Shown: one piece after another, positions 40,200 to 53,779 of the stretch
Numbering within the stretch: the stretch's first letter is position 1
Layout: every line of letters begins with the position of its first letter
From: Diphasiastrum complanatum
Taxonomy: Eukaryota; Streptophyta; Lycopodiopsida; Lycopodiales; Lycopodiaceae
Assembly: GCA_029204225.1 (NCBI GenBank)
Contig: MU832654.1
Location: forward strand, 1-64,000
Length of the DNA stretch: 64,000 bases
Reading direction: 5' to 3'
Position numbers and translations under genes: made by a program
Notes under the pieces: model-generated
The model's input: the letters and a program-made list of their open reading frames with translations, nothing else
The model's database searches: none
Told to the model about the DNA's origin: nothing

Positions 40200-41080
40200 T
40201 CTCAGGCACAAGTTGGAGTGAAGTGGCGGAGAGGATGGCCGGGTAGAGAGAGAGAGAACTATGAAATCTCGACCGAAGGAGAGCTAAAGTCGTAGAGAGA
40301 GAGAAACTATGAAATTTCGATCGGAGGAAACTATGAAATCTCGACCGAAGGAGAGCTGAAGTTGAGCAAATCTTCCATGAATTCATTCATTTCTTTAAAA
40401 CAAATCGAAATCAAAGCAAAGCAAAGGGAAAGGAAAGAATTCTGGACCGATTTGCTTCGCGAGCTAGCATCAGGTATAAGATAACAGAATAGCACGAGTT
40501 TGTTAGGAACGGCGGGGTTGTTGTTAGCGTGGTGGAGTGTCTGTAGTTGTGCATGTGTATTTCTAAGTTTGAGTTTAATCATTTTTTTGCCAGAATCGTG
40601 TAGTTAGCAATGAGTGCCTCTGCGAAAACAGACGCCAAGAAGGGTGGAGATGAAGGCTTACCTCAGGAACAGCAGAATAGTTTGCAGAATGGATAGTCAG
40701 GAAAGGATCCTGATCTAGATAGTGCCGCAACAGATTCCAGCACTACCCAGGATGGAAAGGCCTCCAGTTCAGGAGGAAAGATTTTCATTGGAGGTCTTTC
40801 ATGGGAGATAACAACAGAGAAACTTACAAATCACTTCAAGAAATACAGTGAGCTCACGGATTCTGTGATAATGAAAGACCGTGAAATTGGTCATTCACGT
40901 GGATTTGGTTTCGTAACTTATGCTGATCCAAGTGCGTGTTAGCGGGCGTTGCAAGAACCTCAAATTCTTGATGGAAGAACCGTGGACTGTAATAGATCAA
41001 TATAGATGCAGTGAAAAGTCCGAAGACCAAAAAACATCTTTGTTGGAGGCATTTTCCCCTTCAATAAGCGTGGATGATGA
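40200..41080 (+). pseudogene. broken copy of an RRM (hnRNP-like) RNA-binding protein gene, with 5' UTR intron
   Basis: An ATG at 40610 opens 'MSASAKTDAKKGGDEG', an acidic Ser/Gln-rich start, then an RRM: RNP2 'KIFIGGLSWE' and RNP1 'RGFGFVTYAD', followed by 'VDCNRSI'. Plant and animal hnRNP A/B-like proteins have two such RRMs; here only the first is complete and the second fades after 'KSPKTKK'. In-frame TAG codons occur where Gln is expected (NG*SGK near 40697; C*RAL near 40940), and there are small deletions or insertions near 41004 and 41030. Upstream, 40474-40593 looks like an intact intron in the 5' UTR (CAG|GTATAAG to TTTTTTTGCCAG), so this is a DNA-level copy, not a processed retrocopy. 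The leader has three AACTATGAAAT repeats (40257, 40305, 40329). Confidence 0.8.
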
Positions 41081-41160
41081 ACGATAGATATCCTTCAGAA
41101 GATGAGTTCTGTCTCTTTTAATATTCGCGGATATTCTTAATCGTTTTGCAACCAGAAATG

Positions 41161-41232
41161 GGGTAGGGTTAGGGCTGTCTTAGGGTGGTGCAAAGGTAGG
41201 GTTAGGGTAAACGAGGATAGGGTTAGGTTTTT
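41161..41232 (+). repeat. telomere-like GGGTTAGGG motifs
   Basis: Several TAGGGTTAGGG-type motifs in about 70 bases, degenerate and interrupted. The same stretch read on the minus strand contains AACCCTAA-like teloboxes. Confidence 0.5.
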
Positions 41233-42000
41233 TTAATAAACCTTCGAAACTTCAGAATGAAGAATTACAAAAAAATTACAACGGAACTAAACTTTAGAAA
41301 TGAAGAGATGAAGTGCTTCTCCCAAATTCTCTACTCAAACTAGAATTTGACTTCTTTCACAAGATTTGTCATATCTCTCTCAGTTTTCAACCAAATTGGC
41401 TACAAATTGGCTCAGCTTCAAGTTAAGAGTGAGATCTACAATGCTACAAAATTACAGTAAAAAAGTTTGGCCAAAAATTCAGCCAAAAATGGAGAAAACA
41501 GATTGCAGAAAGCTACAACTATGTGTGGAAAATTGATAGTTGATGTAGGTGTGGTTGATGTTCCCCAGCTGGGAAATGACGCAAGAGAGCCTCATCGGTT
41601 GGATTTGGATCGAGGCTTGCAAATACTCCGGGAGAGGGATGGAGAATGCTCCTCCAACAGCTGCAATCGTTGGCCCTATTCTTGAGTCCACCGGCTTCTC
41701 TTCCTCATCCACTTCACAAATTCCATCTTTCTCCAATATGTTTTTAGAACTATTTAATGTCTTCCCTTGGATACTGATATCTTCTGGGCCCTACGTTCGA
41801 CCACAACTGCTTTTATTACAAGCTAATCAAAATTTTAGCAATCGATCTTTTCCATCGATGTTGATGGGCAGATGATGTACAGAATCATTTAACAGACCGA
41901 TTTCTTGGTCCTTGCTTTGCATGTCTAATGTTGCATATAATTTTGGAAATGTTGTCTTTCTTACACAAAGCAAATTTGCACGAGATTGTTTTATAAGTTC
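41233..42000. other. non-coding stretch
   Basis: Overlapping frames on both strands (41479-41875) show no motif I recognise. Confidence 0.45.
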
Positions 42001-42002
42001 AA

Positions 42003-42525
42003 TATGTAGGATTGTAAGTCTTTAAGCACACCGATGGATGCCAATACGAAGCTTACTGCATATGATGAATTTGAGAAAGTGGATGCTTATTTGTACAAAC
42101 AGCTAGTGGGTAGTTTGATTTACTTAACACACACATCACCTGATATTGCTTATGTTGTTGGAGTTATAAGTCAATTTATGCAAAATCCTAGTGAACAAGC
42201 ACACTTCTACTAAAGGTATTTGTAGGTACATTAGAGAGACAAAAAATTTTGGTTTGAAATATGATCAACCTGGAGTGCTAATGTTGGTAGGTTATACAGA
42301 TGCCGATTGGGCAGGTAATATTGATGACAAAAGATCTACCAATGGTCATACATTCAGTTATAATACAGCTACAGTTTCATGGGGCAACAAAAAACAACCT
42401 ACAATAGTCTTGTCTTCAACAGAAGCTGAATATTGTGCACTCATCAATGCTACACAAGAAGTGGTATATTGACAAAGATTGCTTGTTGATTTAGGTCAAA
42501 CACAAGTCGAGAGTTGCATGCATGG
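42003..42525 (+). pseudogene. copia RT C-terminus and RNase H remnant
   Basis: Reads 'CKSLSTPMDANTKL', 'YKQLVGSLIYLTHTSPDIAY', 'GYTDADWAGNIDDKRST' and 'VLSSTEAEYCALINATQE', the classic end of copia pol. A frameshift near 42209 and a stop at 42470 break it. The RT palm and everything upstream are absent. It is not part of the larger element at 45-49.7 kb, which has its own RNase H. Confidence 0.92.
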
Positions 42526-44165
42526 CACATTCTGGAAGTAATGAACATTTAATTGGAAGTGATTACTCCTCACAACTTTTTAAGACTATCATGAACATAC
42601 TGCTAGCTAGAATGGAGATTCTATTATTATTTTTGATAGCAAGCAACTGAAGCAAGTTAATTCATAGCTAACTATAGCTAAAATTTGAATTTGTTCATGT
42701 TCCGTAAGCATCTTTGGTAATATTAAATAAGTAAGTTTGCAATCACATTAGAGGGCAGTATGCAGGCAGTGGCTTGCAAAACATTTGCAAGCCTTCCCTT
42801 ACCAACGTGGCCCCAAATTCTACTATATATAACAAGTGGAGCCCTTCCTCAAAAGAGAGATTGGGTTGATTACATTGCTAGAGAAGAACTCTTTGAGAAT
42901 AACAAAGTCCGGTTTAAGATTTCTGAAGTAGACAATTATTGAATAATCAAAAAGCTTGTTTAAACTTCTTGGAAAGCAGGAAGGCCCAGGTGAAAAAATA
43001 TATATGATGAAGACATTCTTTATGTTTGGCTTCTTTGAAAATCAAGACCACTTTCATTTTGTTCCATCTATCTACAACTAATTTGGTTAAAACCATCGAG
43101 CCTTCACATATCTAAATATGTTAGAGAGAAAGTTCATTGATGAGGGGTAGAGAGCAACAAGCCCTTTTGCATCAAGGGGGTTTTGTTAAAGGAAATAACA
43201 AAAACATTTCAAGGGAAAGAAGGCAAAACCAAGAAAAAAAACCAAAACATAGAAGCTTATATTAGGCCAAAACAAGAAAAAAAAAAACTTGATCCTTGAA
43301 AGGAGAAAATGGAAAATTACTGCTCCAAGTAGGAATTGCCATATGTGACTTCATTCTACTACGAAACACTAAGGTACTCCCTACTCACATTAGTTGCTCC
43401 TAAGGAAGATCTAAATTAAAATTACTCAACTAAGGATAAATTGCGATTAGTTTAGATAAATATTTTGTAAAGGCATTTTTGCATGATGAGTTGTCTTAGA
43501 CTCAACTTAATAGCTGCTCACAGACAAATAATTATGGAGCCTCTAGCTCCCAACCTCTTTTGGGAAACGATAGAATTTTTATCTTAACAATATGTTACAC
43601 AGTATCTAAAATAATAAAAAAGCAATCGATTTTATGGGGAGATGAAAAAAGATTTTATGAAAGGGGTGAACCAAAACATCTTGTCTTTGCAACCACATTA
43701 ATGTGCACTAGCATTAATATGCCCAAAATGAATAAAGAATTGACCTCCTTTGATGTAAGTCTAGGAGAAGGTCTTTTGGACTATTGTTTTTTATACAATA
43801 GTGTGTGCATGCGTGAAGTATGTGTAGTAATCAAAACTTTGTAGGTGTGGCCTAGCTCAATAAGAGTGCTCACCAAGGCCAAGACAAGTTTGAAACATGT
43901 GACTCCTACATGTCCTATTTTTGTAAGAATAAACCTAAACGTTGAGACAACTAGCTACAACTCATGTCAACGTTGGAGGGGCTCATGGTGGGGTTGTTGA
44001 AAGTTCCAATTCTTATTGTTGACTTTCTAACCATGTGTAACTTTTATTACTACTTTTAAATGTAGAATGGAAAAAAAAAAAATCAGCATTCCTTTATACT
44101 TCAAGAAAGAGAATTTCAAATTTGCGAGCTTTTGTAAAAGAATTGACTTTGAAATGTATATTCAA
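42526..44165. other. non-coding stretch
   Basis: Several A-runs and short frames only; nothing recognised. Confidence 0.5.
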
Positions 44166-44253
44166 GTAGAAGGCAAATTTAAGGTTTGGCAAATATAGGA
44201 CATAGGAGGGTATCAATACATGTATCCATACTTGGATTGAGCACATATATTTT
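44166..44253 (+). repeat. direct repeat left of LINE fragment
   Basis: GTAGAAGGCAAATTTAAGG then GTTTGGCAAATATAGGAC through GATTGAGCACATATATTTTT; the copy at 45263 is nearly identical except for a 12-base indel. Confidence 0.92.
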
Positions 44254-44522
44254 TATTCCTCTTCTCCACCTCTCTCCCAACTTTGTTCAATTCCATCGGC
44301 AAATTCCTTCTATTCATGTGTGAGCTTACGAACTGGACTGGTCGCAATTCCATCTCCCCTTTTGAGCCCCACTAGTTTTCCAAAGTTATTACCATCAACT
44401 ATAAGCCCCTTGTGCTAATTGAAAGAAGACTCTGCATTAATCTTACCCATACAGGCCTTGTCACTTGGGAGCACATCATGAACTTCATTTACTCCCTTAT
44501 TTATTTTGACTAAGGACCAAAC

Positions 44523-45168
44523 TTGGCCTTTATCTCCATGAATCTCACTTCCTCTCTCTTCTCCTTCTCTCACAGTGACCTTGGCCTTCTTCCCACCTCT
44601 CCTACTACTGATTGCGATAGCAAATGGCTCTTTAAGGCTCCTGACAAGATTGGCAAGACTTCTTATTCCTTTGTCTACTCCATTACGAAAGAGCCTAACT
44701 TTATCTTTTCTTGGTTTACTCTAAGTGGAATCTTTTTTATCATCCTCATCTTTGGAAAACTAGATTTAGTCGTACCTATAAAATGAGACCTACCAAGTAT
44801 AGAATTTTCTCTCTCATGATTCTTCAAGTTATAGGGGTAATGTGTCGCATGTTTGCTCTAAATACAAAACATTAGATGAACATGTGGCGCATTTGTTCTT
44901 TCATTGGCATACCCCTGTATGGAAATCAGTCATTGACCTCTTCATTGAGTGTTTCCATCTTAGATTCAAAAGGTCCTATCATATTGATCTACTACTGAAT
45001 GATATCACTTTTGAGGATGTGGCTATCAATGCTTTCTGGCAATTTATTAGAGTTATCGCATTATGGAACATTTGGTTAGATAGGAACAACATAGAATTTG
45101 GGATTTGTGATTATGTCATCTCCCCCTTGCTTCTTTTTAAGGAGGCTGATAAACTCTTCCTCCTATAA
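44523..45168 (+). pseudogene. LINE-type C-terminal (zf-RVT) remnant
   Basis: The frame at 44842-45168 reads 'VCSKYKTLDEHVAHLFFHWH' and ends with 'FIRVIALWNIWLDRNNIEFG'. This resembles the zinc-binding region after the reverse transcriptase in plant LINEs (C-x2-C ... H-x3-C, then LWNIWLERN). Second Cys and final Cys appear replaced (CSKY, HWH). The upstream frame at 44523 ('DSKWLFKAPDKIGK') may be the preceding linker. No RT or endonuclease is present. Confidence 0.65.
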
Positions 45169-45262
45169 GCTTTTTTCTATTTCACTTTGTACTTTGTAAA
45201 TAGTTTGTAATCTACAGTTGTCTTTTTGAGATTTTTTTTTTTGGAGCTTTGGTAAAATAATT

Positions 45263-45338
45263 GTAGAAGGCTAATTTAAGGTTTGGCAAATATAGGACAT
45301 AGGAGGGTATCCATACTTGGATTGAGCACATATATTTT
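45263..45338 (+). repeat. direct repeat right of LINE fragment
   Basis: Second copy of the 44166 repeat, 1.1 kb downstream, just before copia gag begins. Confidence 0.92.
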
Positions 45339-45359
45339 TCCAAAAAAAGTGGCGTTTCT

Positions 45360-48300
45360 AAAATTTCATGGATTGGGTAATACATGTGCTATTACGCTAT
45401 TCATCCCACAGAATTATGGGATGTTGTTACAGGTACAAAAGTAAAACCTGAAGACGACGACTCAAAGTGGAAATCGAAGGACGATAAAGCTTTCGCGCTT
45501 ATTATCCTCAATATATCAGATACACAGATTGGACACATAGCTGAAGCTAAAACGTCAAGAGACGTTTGGGACATTTTGAACTCATTATATGACGTGAGGG
45601 ACGTAACTACTAAGTTACATCTATGAGGGAAATTCTTCACATTCAAAATGTCTAGTGGTGATTCTCTTCAGAGTCACATTAACCAATTTAAGAATCTTTT
45701 GCAACAGATGGCCGTTGTCGGATCAGTCATAGACGATCAAGACGCAATTATGACATTGCTTTCAAGCTTGCCCTCTACATATGAGAACTGAGTGATGATC
45801 ATATCGACACACTCAGATTTAACTCTTACTAGAGTTATCAATATGTTGCTGCAAGAAGACAATAGAAGAAGTCAAGACACTTGTCTACTCTCTCCTCTCA
45901 GGCTCTATTTGTCAACAAAGGCTTAAAGCGACAGAAGCAGAAAAGCTCCAAGAAGGCTGCAACGAATCAGATACAAACTCAAGGTCAAGAACAATCATCA
46001 AATCCATAGTCAAAGAAGAAGATGTTTTGTAGGCATTGCAAGCGCAATAACCATGAGATCAAGGATTGCCAAATTCTCCAAGCGAAGAACGCAGCCAAGC
46101 AACCTGATCAACAAGCAAACACAGTCTCATCATCTCTCCAAGTCGAAGTGGATGAAGGCGCATTCATGGTCAAAGATCAAAGTGCATTTTTGGATGATTC
46201 ATGGTTTCTGGATTCTGGAGCAACTCAACATATGACCAGTCAACGTGAGATCTTCAACTCCTACACTCCTTATAGCACGAAAAAATTTGTTCATTTTGGT
46301 GACGATAGTACTCACACTATTAAAGGTGAAGGTACTATAAGATTGCGATTCCAACATGATCATTTCAGATTACTCTCAAAGGTTTTATATGTTCCTAAAC
46401 TCTCTACAAATCTGTTATCAGTGAGTAGAATTACAGATTTAGGTCATAAGGTAGAATTTGAATCTGATCAATGCAGAATTATTGATAGGAGTGATAAGAC
46501 CTTTGCACTCGGCAAGAGGCAGAGTTACTTATATAGATTGGCACACTGTTATTCTGAGTCTAGTCAAGCCTTGAAAACCTCTATTCTAGTCAATAAAGTA
46601 TTATTATGCCATCATCGCTTAGGACACGTGAATCATGCATCTAATTTGAACATGACCAAACAATCCATGGTCCTTGATCTCAACTATCCTTTTGGTAAGG
46701 TCGATCTCCCTGTCTGTCATAGCTGCATTTTTGGAAAGTAGGCTAGGTTTTCTTTTAGATCAAACCATATGCATGCAACAAAAGATCTGTTAGATGTTGT
46801 TCATACAGATATATGTGGACCTATACAAACTCCTTCATTTCTAGATGCAAAGTACGAATTCTCCAGAAAAACAATTGTTTATTTCATTAAACTAAAATTA
46901 GAGGCTTTCATCAAATTCAGATAATTCAAAGAGCATGCTGAGAATCAAACTGGCAAACGAATCAAAGCACGGAGTTCAGATAACGGGGGAGAATACATCT
47001 CCAACAAATTCAAGGACTACTGTCTTAACAACGACATTGAGCAACAATACATCACTTCCTATTCGCCTCAGTGACCAAATGGTCTTGTTGAGAGAAAGAA
47101 TAGGACCTTAGTTTAATTGGCAAAGTGCATGTTATCACATGCGACACTTCAGAAGTCCTTCTGGGCTGAAGCTATTTCAACAGCAACCTATATTCAGAAC
47201 AGATGTTCTACTAAAGGCCTCTCAGACAAAACACCATTCGAAGTTTGGACAAGTACCAAACCTTCTACACTACTTCAGATTAAGCCCACAAGTTGTTCGA
47301 TCTCATCGAGTTGAAGATATTCACTAGTCGGGATGTCATCTTCATCGAAATTCAATTTCAAGACCTCAAAGGAAAGGGTAGTTCCCATGTAGCCGACCTG
47401 TCAAATTCTACTGACGCTTAGAACTTTCCAGTTTAGCAGACGACTATTCCCAGTGAAGGTCCAAGCTCTTCTACTTCCGACGAACAATGAATGAATGATG
47501 GATCGGAAGATGATGATATTCCAGTTCAGCAACTATAGTATGATAAAAACGATCAACTTTCTGTATTACCCAGAAGATCTTCAAGGACTAGCAGACCACC
47601 TAACCGGTATATTGATGAGTCTGCAGCATATCTTGTTCAGAAATCGGTGTCTGTCCAAGAGGCACTCAGTCAGCCTGACTCAGATCTCTGGAAAGAAGCT
47701 ATGGATAGAACCAGACATGGACAATTGTCGAATTACCTGCTAGCAGAAACGTAGTTGATTGCAAATAGATTTTCAAAAATGCTATCTTTTGAATTTGACG
47801 TGACCGATCTGGACGAAGCTCATTTCTACCTTGGTATACAAATCCACAGAGACAGAAAACAAAAGTTGATCTACATTACAAAATAGAGGTACATCTACAA
47901 CATTTTAGTCAGATATAATCTGATCAATTGCAAGTTAGCTCTCTCACCAAAGGAACCAAGACTCAAATTGTCAAAGGACCAGTGTCCCCAAACAATTCAT
48001 GAGAAGCAGCAGATGCGTGAGTATCCTTACCATTCTATTATAGGATCTCTTATGTATGCCATGATCTATACCAGGCCAGACATAGCCTTTGCAGTTAGCT
48101 CTCTCAGTCATTTTATGATTAATACTGGTATAACACATTGGAAGGCTCTTATCAGAGTCATGAGATATCTTTGAGCTACTATGGACTTTTGCATTGTTAT
48201 AGTGCAGTCGGCAACGACAAACTCAATTTCCTCAATGGTTACACAGATGCGAGTTGGGCAGGAGATGTAGACACTTGTAGATCTACTTCCAGATTTACAT

Positions 48301-48714
48301 TCTTCCTCAACAATGGTCCAATTTCCTGGAATAGTCGCAAGCAATCTTCGATGGCTCTATCTTTTGTTGAATCAGAGTATATTGCAGTCTCTCAAGCTAC
48401 AAAGGAAACAATTTGGTTGAGGAACTTACTCTTAGATATCGGTCTAAATCAATTGCTCCGACGACATTATTTTGTGATAATCAAAGTGCCATCGCTTTAT
48501 CAACCAACCCTAGATTTCATTCCATGAGTAAGCACATTGAACTGAACTATCATTTCGTCATAAGCAAATTTCTCAGGTCAGATTGCAGTACTGTAGAACG
48601 CAAGATATGACAGCAGACGTTTTACTAAAGCATTAAGTTTGGAGTCACACAGAAGATTCTGTGTAGAACTAAGTTTGAAGGTCAAGGCATTCAAAGATTC
48701 AGATTAAGGGGGAG
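45360..48714 (+). mobile_element. Ty1/copia retrotransposon interior lacking the RT core
   Basis: Order on the plus strand. Gag (UBN2-like) 45384-45900, with 'SRDVWDILNSLYDV' and stops at 45624 and 45789. CCHC knuckle 'CRHCKRNNHEIKDC' at 46028. Protease 'WFLDSGATQHM' near 46205. GAG-pre-integrase 'CHHRLGHVNHASNL' near 46610. Integrase core 46790-47110, with 'VHTDICGPI', 'SSDNGGEY' and 'VERKNRTL', so D, D and E are all visible, though stops and frameshifts intervene. Linker 'SRTSRPPNRYIDESA' near 47585. RT: only the start ('QPDSDLWKEAMDR') and the end ('DEAHFYLGIQIHRDRKQ', about 47815) remain; the palm with the YVDD box is missing, an internal deletion near 47750. RNase H 48215-48620. Polypurine tract TTAAGGGGGAG ends at 48714. 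No 5' LTR or primer site was found. Confidence 0.93.
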
Positions 48715-49674
<960 letters not shown>

Positions 49675-51020
49675 GTTTTGTCTCAGAATGTATGTGTTTC
49701 TGTATTTCTTCGCGACTAATTATTTGTCTGATAATCTTTAATGGCTAATTGTTTGGCTACGTAATCATTGTAGTATTGACGATTTCAAAGTTAATTACTA
49801 TAAGTTCAAACGTGATTTCTATCACTATTGTCTTGTTTGAAATTGATAGGCGTAGTCATGCATTGGAAAGATGAAGATAGTTTATTCCGCCATGCACGAA
49901 AGGTTTTCTTTTTAGACACACGAATTATTTTCATTCGTTTCTTTTCGAGCTAGACCTATCTTCTGCATACCACTTTCCGACATGTTTGTGAAAAAAAAAA
50001 ACTTTTAAGCTTCTTTTTAATATGCATTTTAAGAGACTCATGGCCCAAAAGCCTATGGGCTTTATCTTAAAATGACTCAAATTCTTTTATAAAACACTAC
50101 AAATCATACATTTATTAATGTCTTTAATCCTAATTATGTAAAATTCTCAATTTAAGGTGATGCAACAACCAAAATAGAACTTTTTAGTTGTGATCTTTAA
50201 AGGTAGCTACATGATCTTTATGGTTTTACACAAGTCTAAAGGCTAATACTACATCCATAGTGTTATAAAATTACAACAAATATATGGGCTAGGACTTGCT
50301 TTGTTAAAGTTTAGATCCTAAATAGTCATTTTTTAGTTTATCAAAATAAAATCTTAAGGTAAAATAAAAGGATTACTTTTTTATACGAAAATAAAAATCT
50401 AAAGTGGAATGTTTGATAAGCTTGTAGCATATAAGTGACTCAAGCATGTAGGTTCTGAAAGCCTAAAAAAATGCTTATAATTTTGCTTATTTTTTTCAAT
50501 GTGCTATTGGCTTTGGCAAGCACTGAGGTTTGATCATTATATTCGGCTCAAAAAAGAGTCATCAACCAGAATCACTACAAAAAAGATATATTCCTAGATC
50601 AATAGTTGATTGATTAAAATGGCCTTTTTTAATTGACAAATTTTCTACCTTCAATGGAGAAGTGATTAGTGTAGCATGTATGTAGGGGAGGATCTTAATA
50701 GTATACTACTTGTAATTCATTTATATTTATTAATGCAATGAGATACGTGTGTGTGGCATGGACGTCTTAATTGACCAACTTGGGATGGAATATAAAGTAT
50801 GCAAAGAAAACTTAATCTTCTTGTATTTTTTGTTAAAAAGTCTTACATTTTTTATTCTAGATATTTGAGTTTCAAATTGATGTTTTAAAAAATTTGTATT
50901 TTATTCTAGTTAAAAACAAGTAGTTGATGCATGTAATGGCATTGAGCTCCAAATATTATGGCATCATGTATTGATTAAATATGAATATAACTATAGACTT
51001 ACAATAATTTTGTTTTTTTG
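49675..51020. other. AT-rich non-coding stretch
   Basis: No frame, RNA gene or element recognised. Confidence 0.5.
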
Positions 51021-51218
51021 TTCAACAACTTGAGAGTTGTGAGTTTTGGGTTGTTGTCCATGATCTCATAATGACGACTACTAAATCATGATCACTAACA
51101 TTGTAGGCCTCGGTATATGTTCAAAAACTTGAGAGTTGTGAGCTTTGGGTTGTTGTCCATGATCTCATAATGACGACTACTAAATCATGATCACTATCAT
51201 TGTAGGCCTCATTATAGG
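51021..51218 (+). repeat. tandem duplication, two 99 bp units
   Basis: Units start at 51021 and 51120 (TTCAA(C/A)AACTTGAGAGTTG) and differ at only a few bases, including TTTGGG/CTTTGGG context and AACATT/ATCATT. Confidence 0.93.
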
Positions 51219-52765
51219 TCGACACTGACCCTCGATGTCAAGTTCAACTCGTATGGACTTGGTCTTTGGGACTCATAATGCTTGTGAAAAACAAATTTTT
51301 CTATCTAGCCATAAAATCTACGAGTGCCTATGTGCCATAGGCTTTTTCAAAACCAAAGGTTACAAATGTATCACACTTGACTTCAATAGGCTAAAAAATT
51401 CCTAGTCTATTTTTTAGGCTTCCATATGTTAACTTCTAGCAAAAGATTTGTACTACAAAAGATGTTCAAAAACTTTTGGTTCCTTGGGTTTAATGGGTGT
51501 AGTTAATATTAAGTTGTAAGCTGAATTAGTCTTTCCATGGCGAGACAAGGCATTGAGATTTGAGGCATTGATAGGCACCTTGGTTACGATAACAACATTC
51601 ATAATGGGCAAGAGAATAGCAAACATCACTAGAGCTCAATATGGGCATGTCATATATCGTGAACAGCTCTGAAAATTATAATTCTAGAAATAGGCTTGTA
51701 GCTTCTTCTATTTTGTGAGCAATCATTCCTTAATGTTCCATTTATTATCATTGGCTAAGATACTAAGTTTGCTTCTGGTGTCATGTCTTGCATGAGTCCC
51801 ACAATAAGTAAAGTTATAAGTAGCCATGGTGCTAAATTAGAATAAGACTAGTTAGTGGGATAATTAATAAGGAATTTTGAATTTTTTTTATGTGTTTTGG
51901 AGCTCCTTTTTTAAAGCTTTCTTGGACATATTGATTCATATACGATCACATGAGAGCTTGATCATGCTCTAGCTTAAGACTTGATGTATTGAATGATCAC
52001 TCAATGGTTTTTTTAACTTCCTTTGTCATATTTGGTGGAGTCTCTTCTATTTTGTCTAGTTTCTTGAATTTTAACTAGTTTCTTGCTTTCATGTTTCCAC
52101 CATGCTAATCTGGTTCAAATGGATTAAATGTCAGAATACTGACGTTGGTACATGAAAATTTTGGAATTGGAGCATTAGATCCTTTTTTCCATAAGATTTG
52201 GTGGTTTCTTGAGGTTCTTGTAAATTGTAGTGACCAAATGCCCAAGAAATAAAGGCTACGTTTCATTTCCTTTGATTTGTATGAAATTTCTTTTTTGGTT
52301 TGACCTAAAACAGTAACCTTTTTTGGTATTTCTTAGAATACATATTTTTAGGCTTAAATCATGGAATTTTTGGGTTAATCTCTAAATTATATCCAAAAAA
52401 AAGTGCCAAAAAATGCATATTTTTAATGGATCACTGTAAGTTTTTTCTACAAACTTCATAAAACCATCATAATAAAATATAAAATAGATTTCAAGACAAC
52501 ACATGATTTTTTAGAATCCCAATCTCATGAAAATACAATAGGGCTCAAATTATATCTACATTTTTTTTTTCCAAAGTACATTCTATAAGGAATTTTTACT
52601 AGTGCCTCTCAATTTAGATTGGAGGCTGTTTTTAACACTATTTTGTGAGGAAATGTTGGTTTAATGATAGGCCCGCACATCCATATGCTCAAAACATCCA
52701 AATCACAAGCAAAAGATGCAATAAAAAATTTACGAAGTAGCCACTACTACTAGTGACCAGTCCCT
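51219..52765. other. AT-rich non-coding stretch
   Basis: Nothing recognised. Confidence 0.5.
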
Positions 52766-53296
52766 ACACTACAAAGCAAGTAAAAGAAGTGAGAAACAAC
52801 AAATGTTGGCAAGCATTTGGCTCCCCGACAACGGCGCCGATGTTGTCAAGAAGAAGAGGGGTTCATCCACATTCTCCCAAGTCATTTGTAGCATGGGAAG
52901 TAGGCCTCGATCCTAGGAGCCTTGGAGATGCTTACACAACAAAAGAGAGCAAAAACTACTTCTACTTGCAATAAACCACAAACATAAACCAACAACACTA
53001 ACTCTGTCACTCTCTTCCTCACTCCCACACACACTACAAAGCAGTAAAAGAAGTAAAAAACAACAAATGTTGGCAAGCATTTGGCTCCCCGACAACATCG
53101 CCAGTGTTGTCAAGAAGAAGAGGGATTCATCCACCTTCTCCCAAGTCATTTGTAGCACAGGCAGTAGGGCTCGATCCTAGGAGCCTTGGAGATGCTTACA
53201 CAACAAAATAGAGCAAAAACTACTTCTACTTGCAATAACCCACAAACATAAACCAACAATACTAACTCTACCACTATCTTCCTCACTCCCACACAT
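52766..53296 (-). repeat. tandem 265 bp units, each with an Athila-type primer site and LTR end
   Basis: Two units (52766 and 53031). Each contains, on the minus strand, a site resembling TGGCGCCGTTGCCGGGGA, the tRNA-Asp primer site of some plant Ty3/gypsy elements: plus-strand TCCCCGACAACGGCGCCG at 52822-52839 and the more decayed TCCCCGACAACATCGCCA at 53086-53103. In each the site is followed on the plus strand by TGTTGTCAAGAAGAAG, which would be the complement of an LTR ending in CA. So each unit holds a piece of LTR, a primer site and about 60 bases of leader. No gag follows to the left. Confidence 0.75.
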
Positions 53297-53311
53297 CCAC
53301 ATCTTCTCTCT

Positions 53312-53317
<6 letters not shown>

Positions 53318-53398
<81 letters not shown>
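53318..53398. repeat. compound (CT)n(CA)n microsatellite
   Basis: CT run to 53377 passing directly into CA repeats to 53398. Confidence 0.95.
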
Positions 53399-53779
53399 AA
53401 ACAAGCATAACTAAATTAGGGACACACCAAGATTAGGCATATATGTTAAAAAGGGGCTAAACTAGCGAGAAACTTAGAAAGAAACGCATTCTACACAAAG
53501 TCATCCTAACATTAGCCAAACACCACATTTAGCACACATGGATCCAAAATAGCAGCACTTAGCTCTCTTGCATTAAGGATGGAAATTACATACAATGGGC
53601 TTTTTTTTATAGAAGCTTGTGGAGTTTACTTTTCACATTTGCTTATGGGACAAGACATTTCAGTCTCAAAATAAAATGCAAGTTCCTTTTTGGAAAGCTT
53701 GACTTTGGCTTTTACATACTTTTTTAAGCCTAAGTTTAAACCTTAAGACTTGCCAAAATTGTTTTCTTGCCCCCTAATG

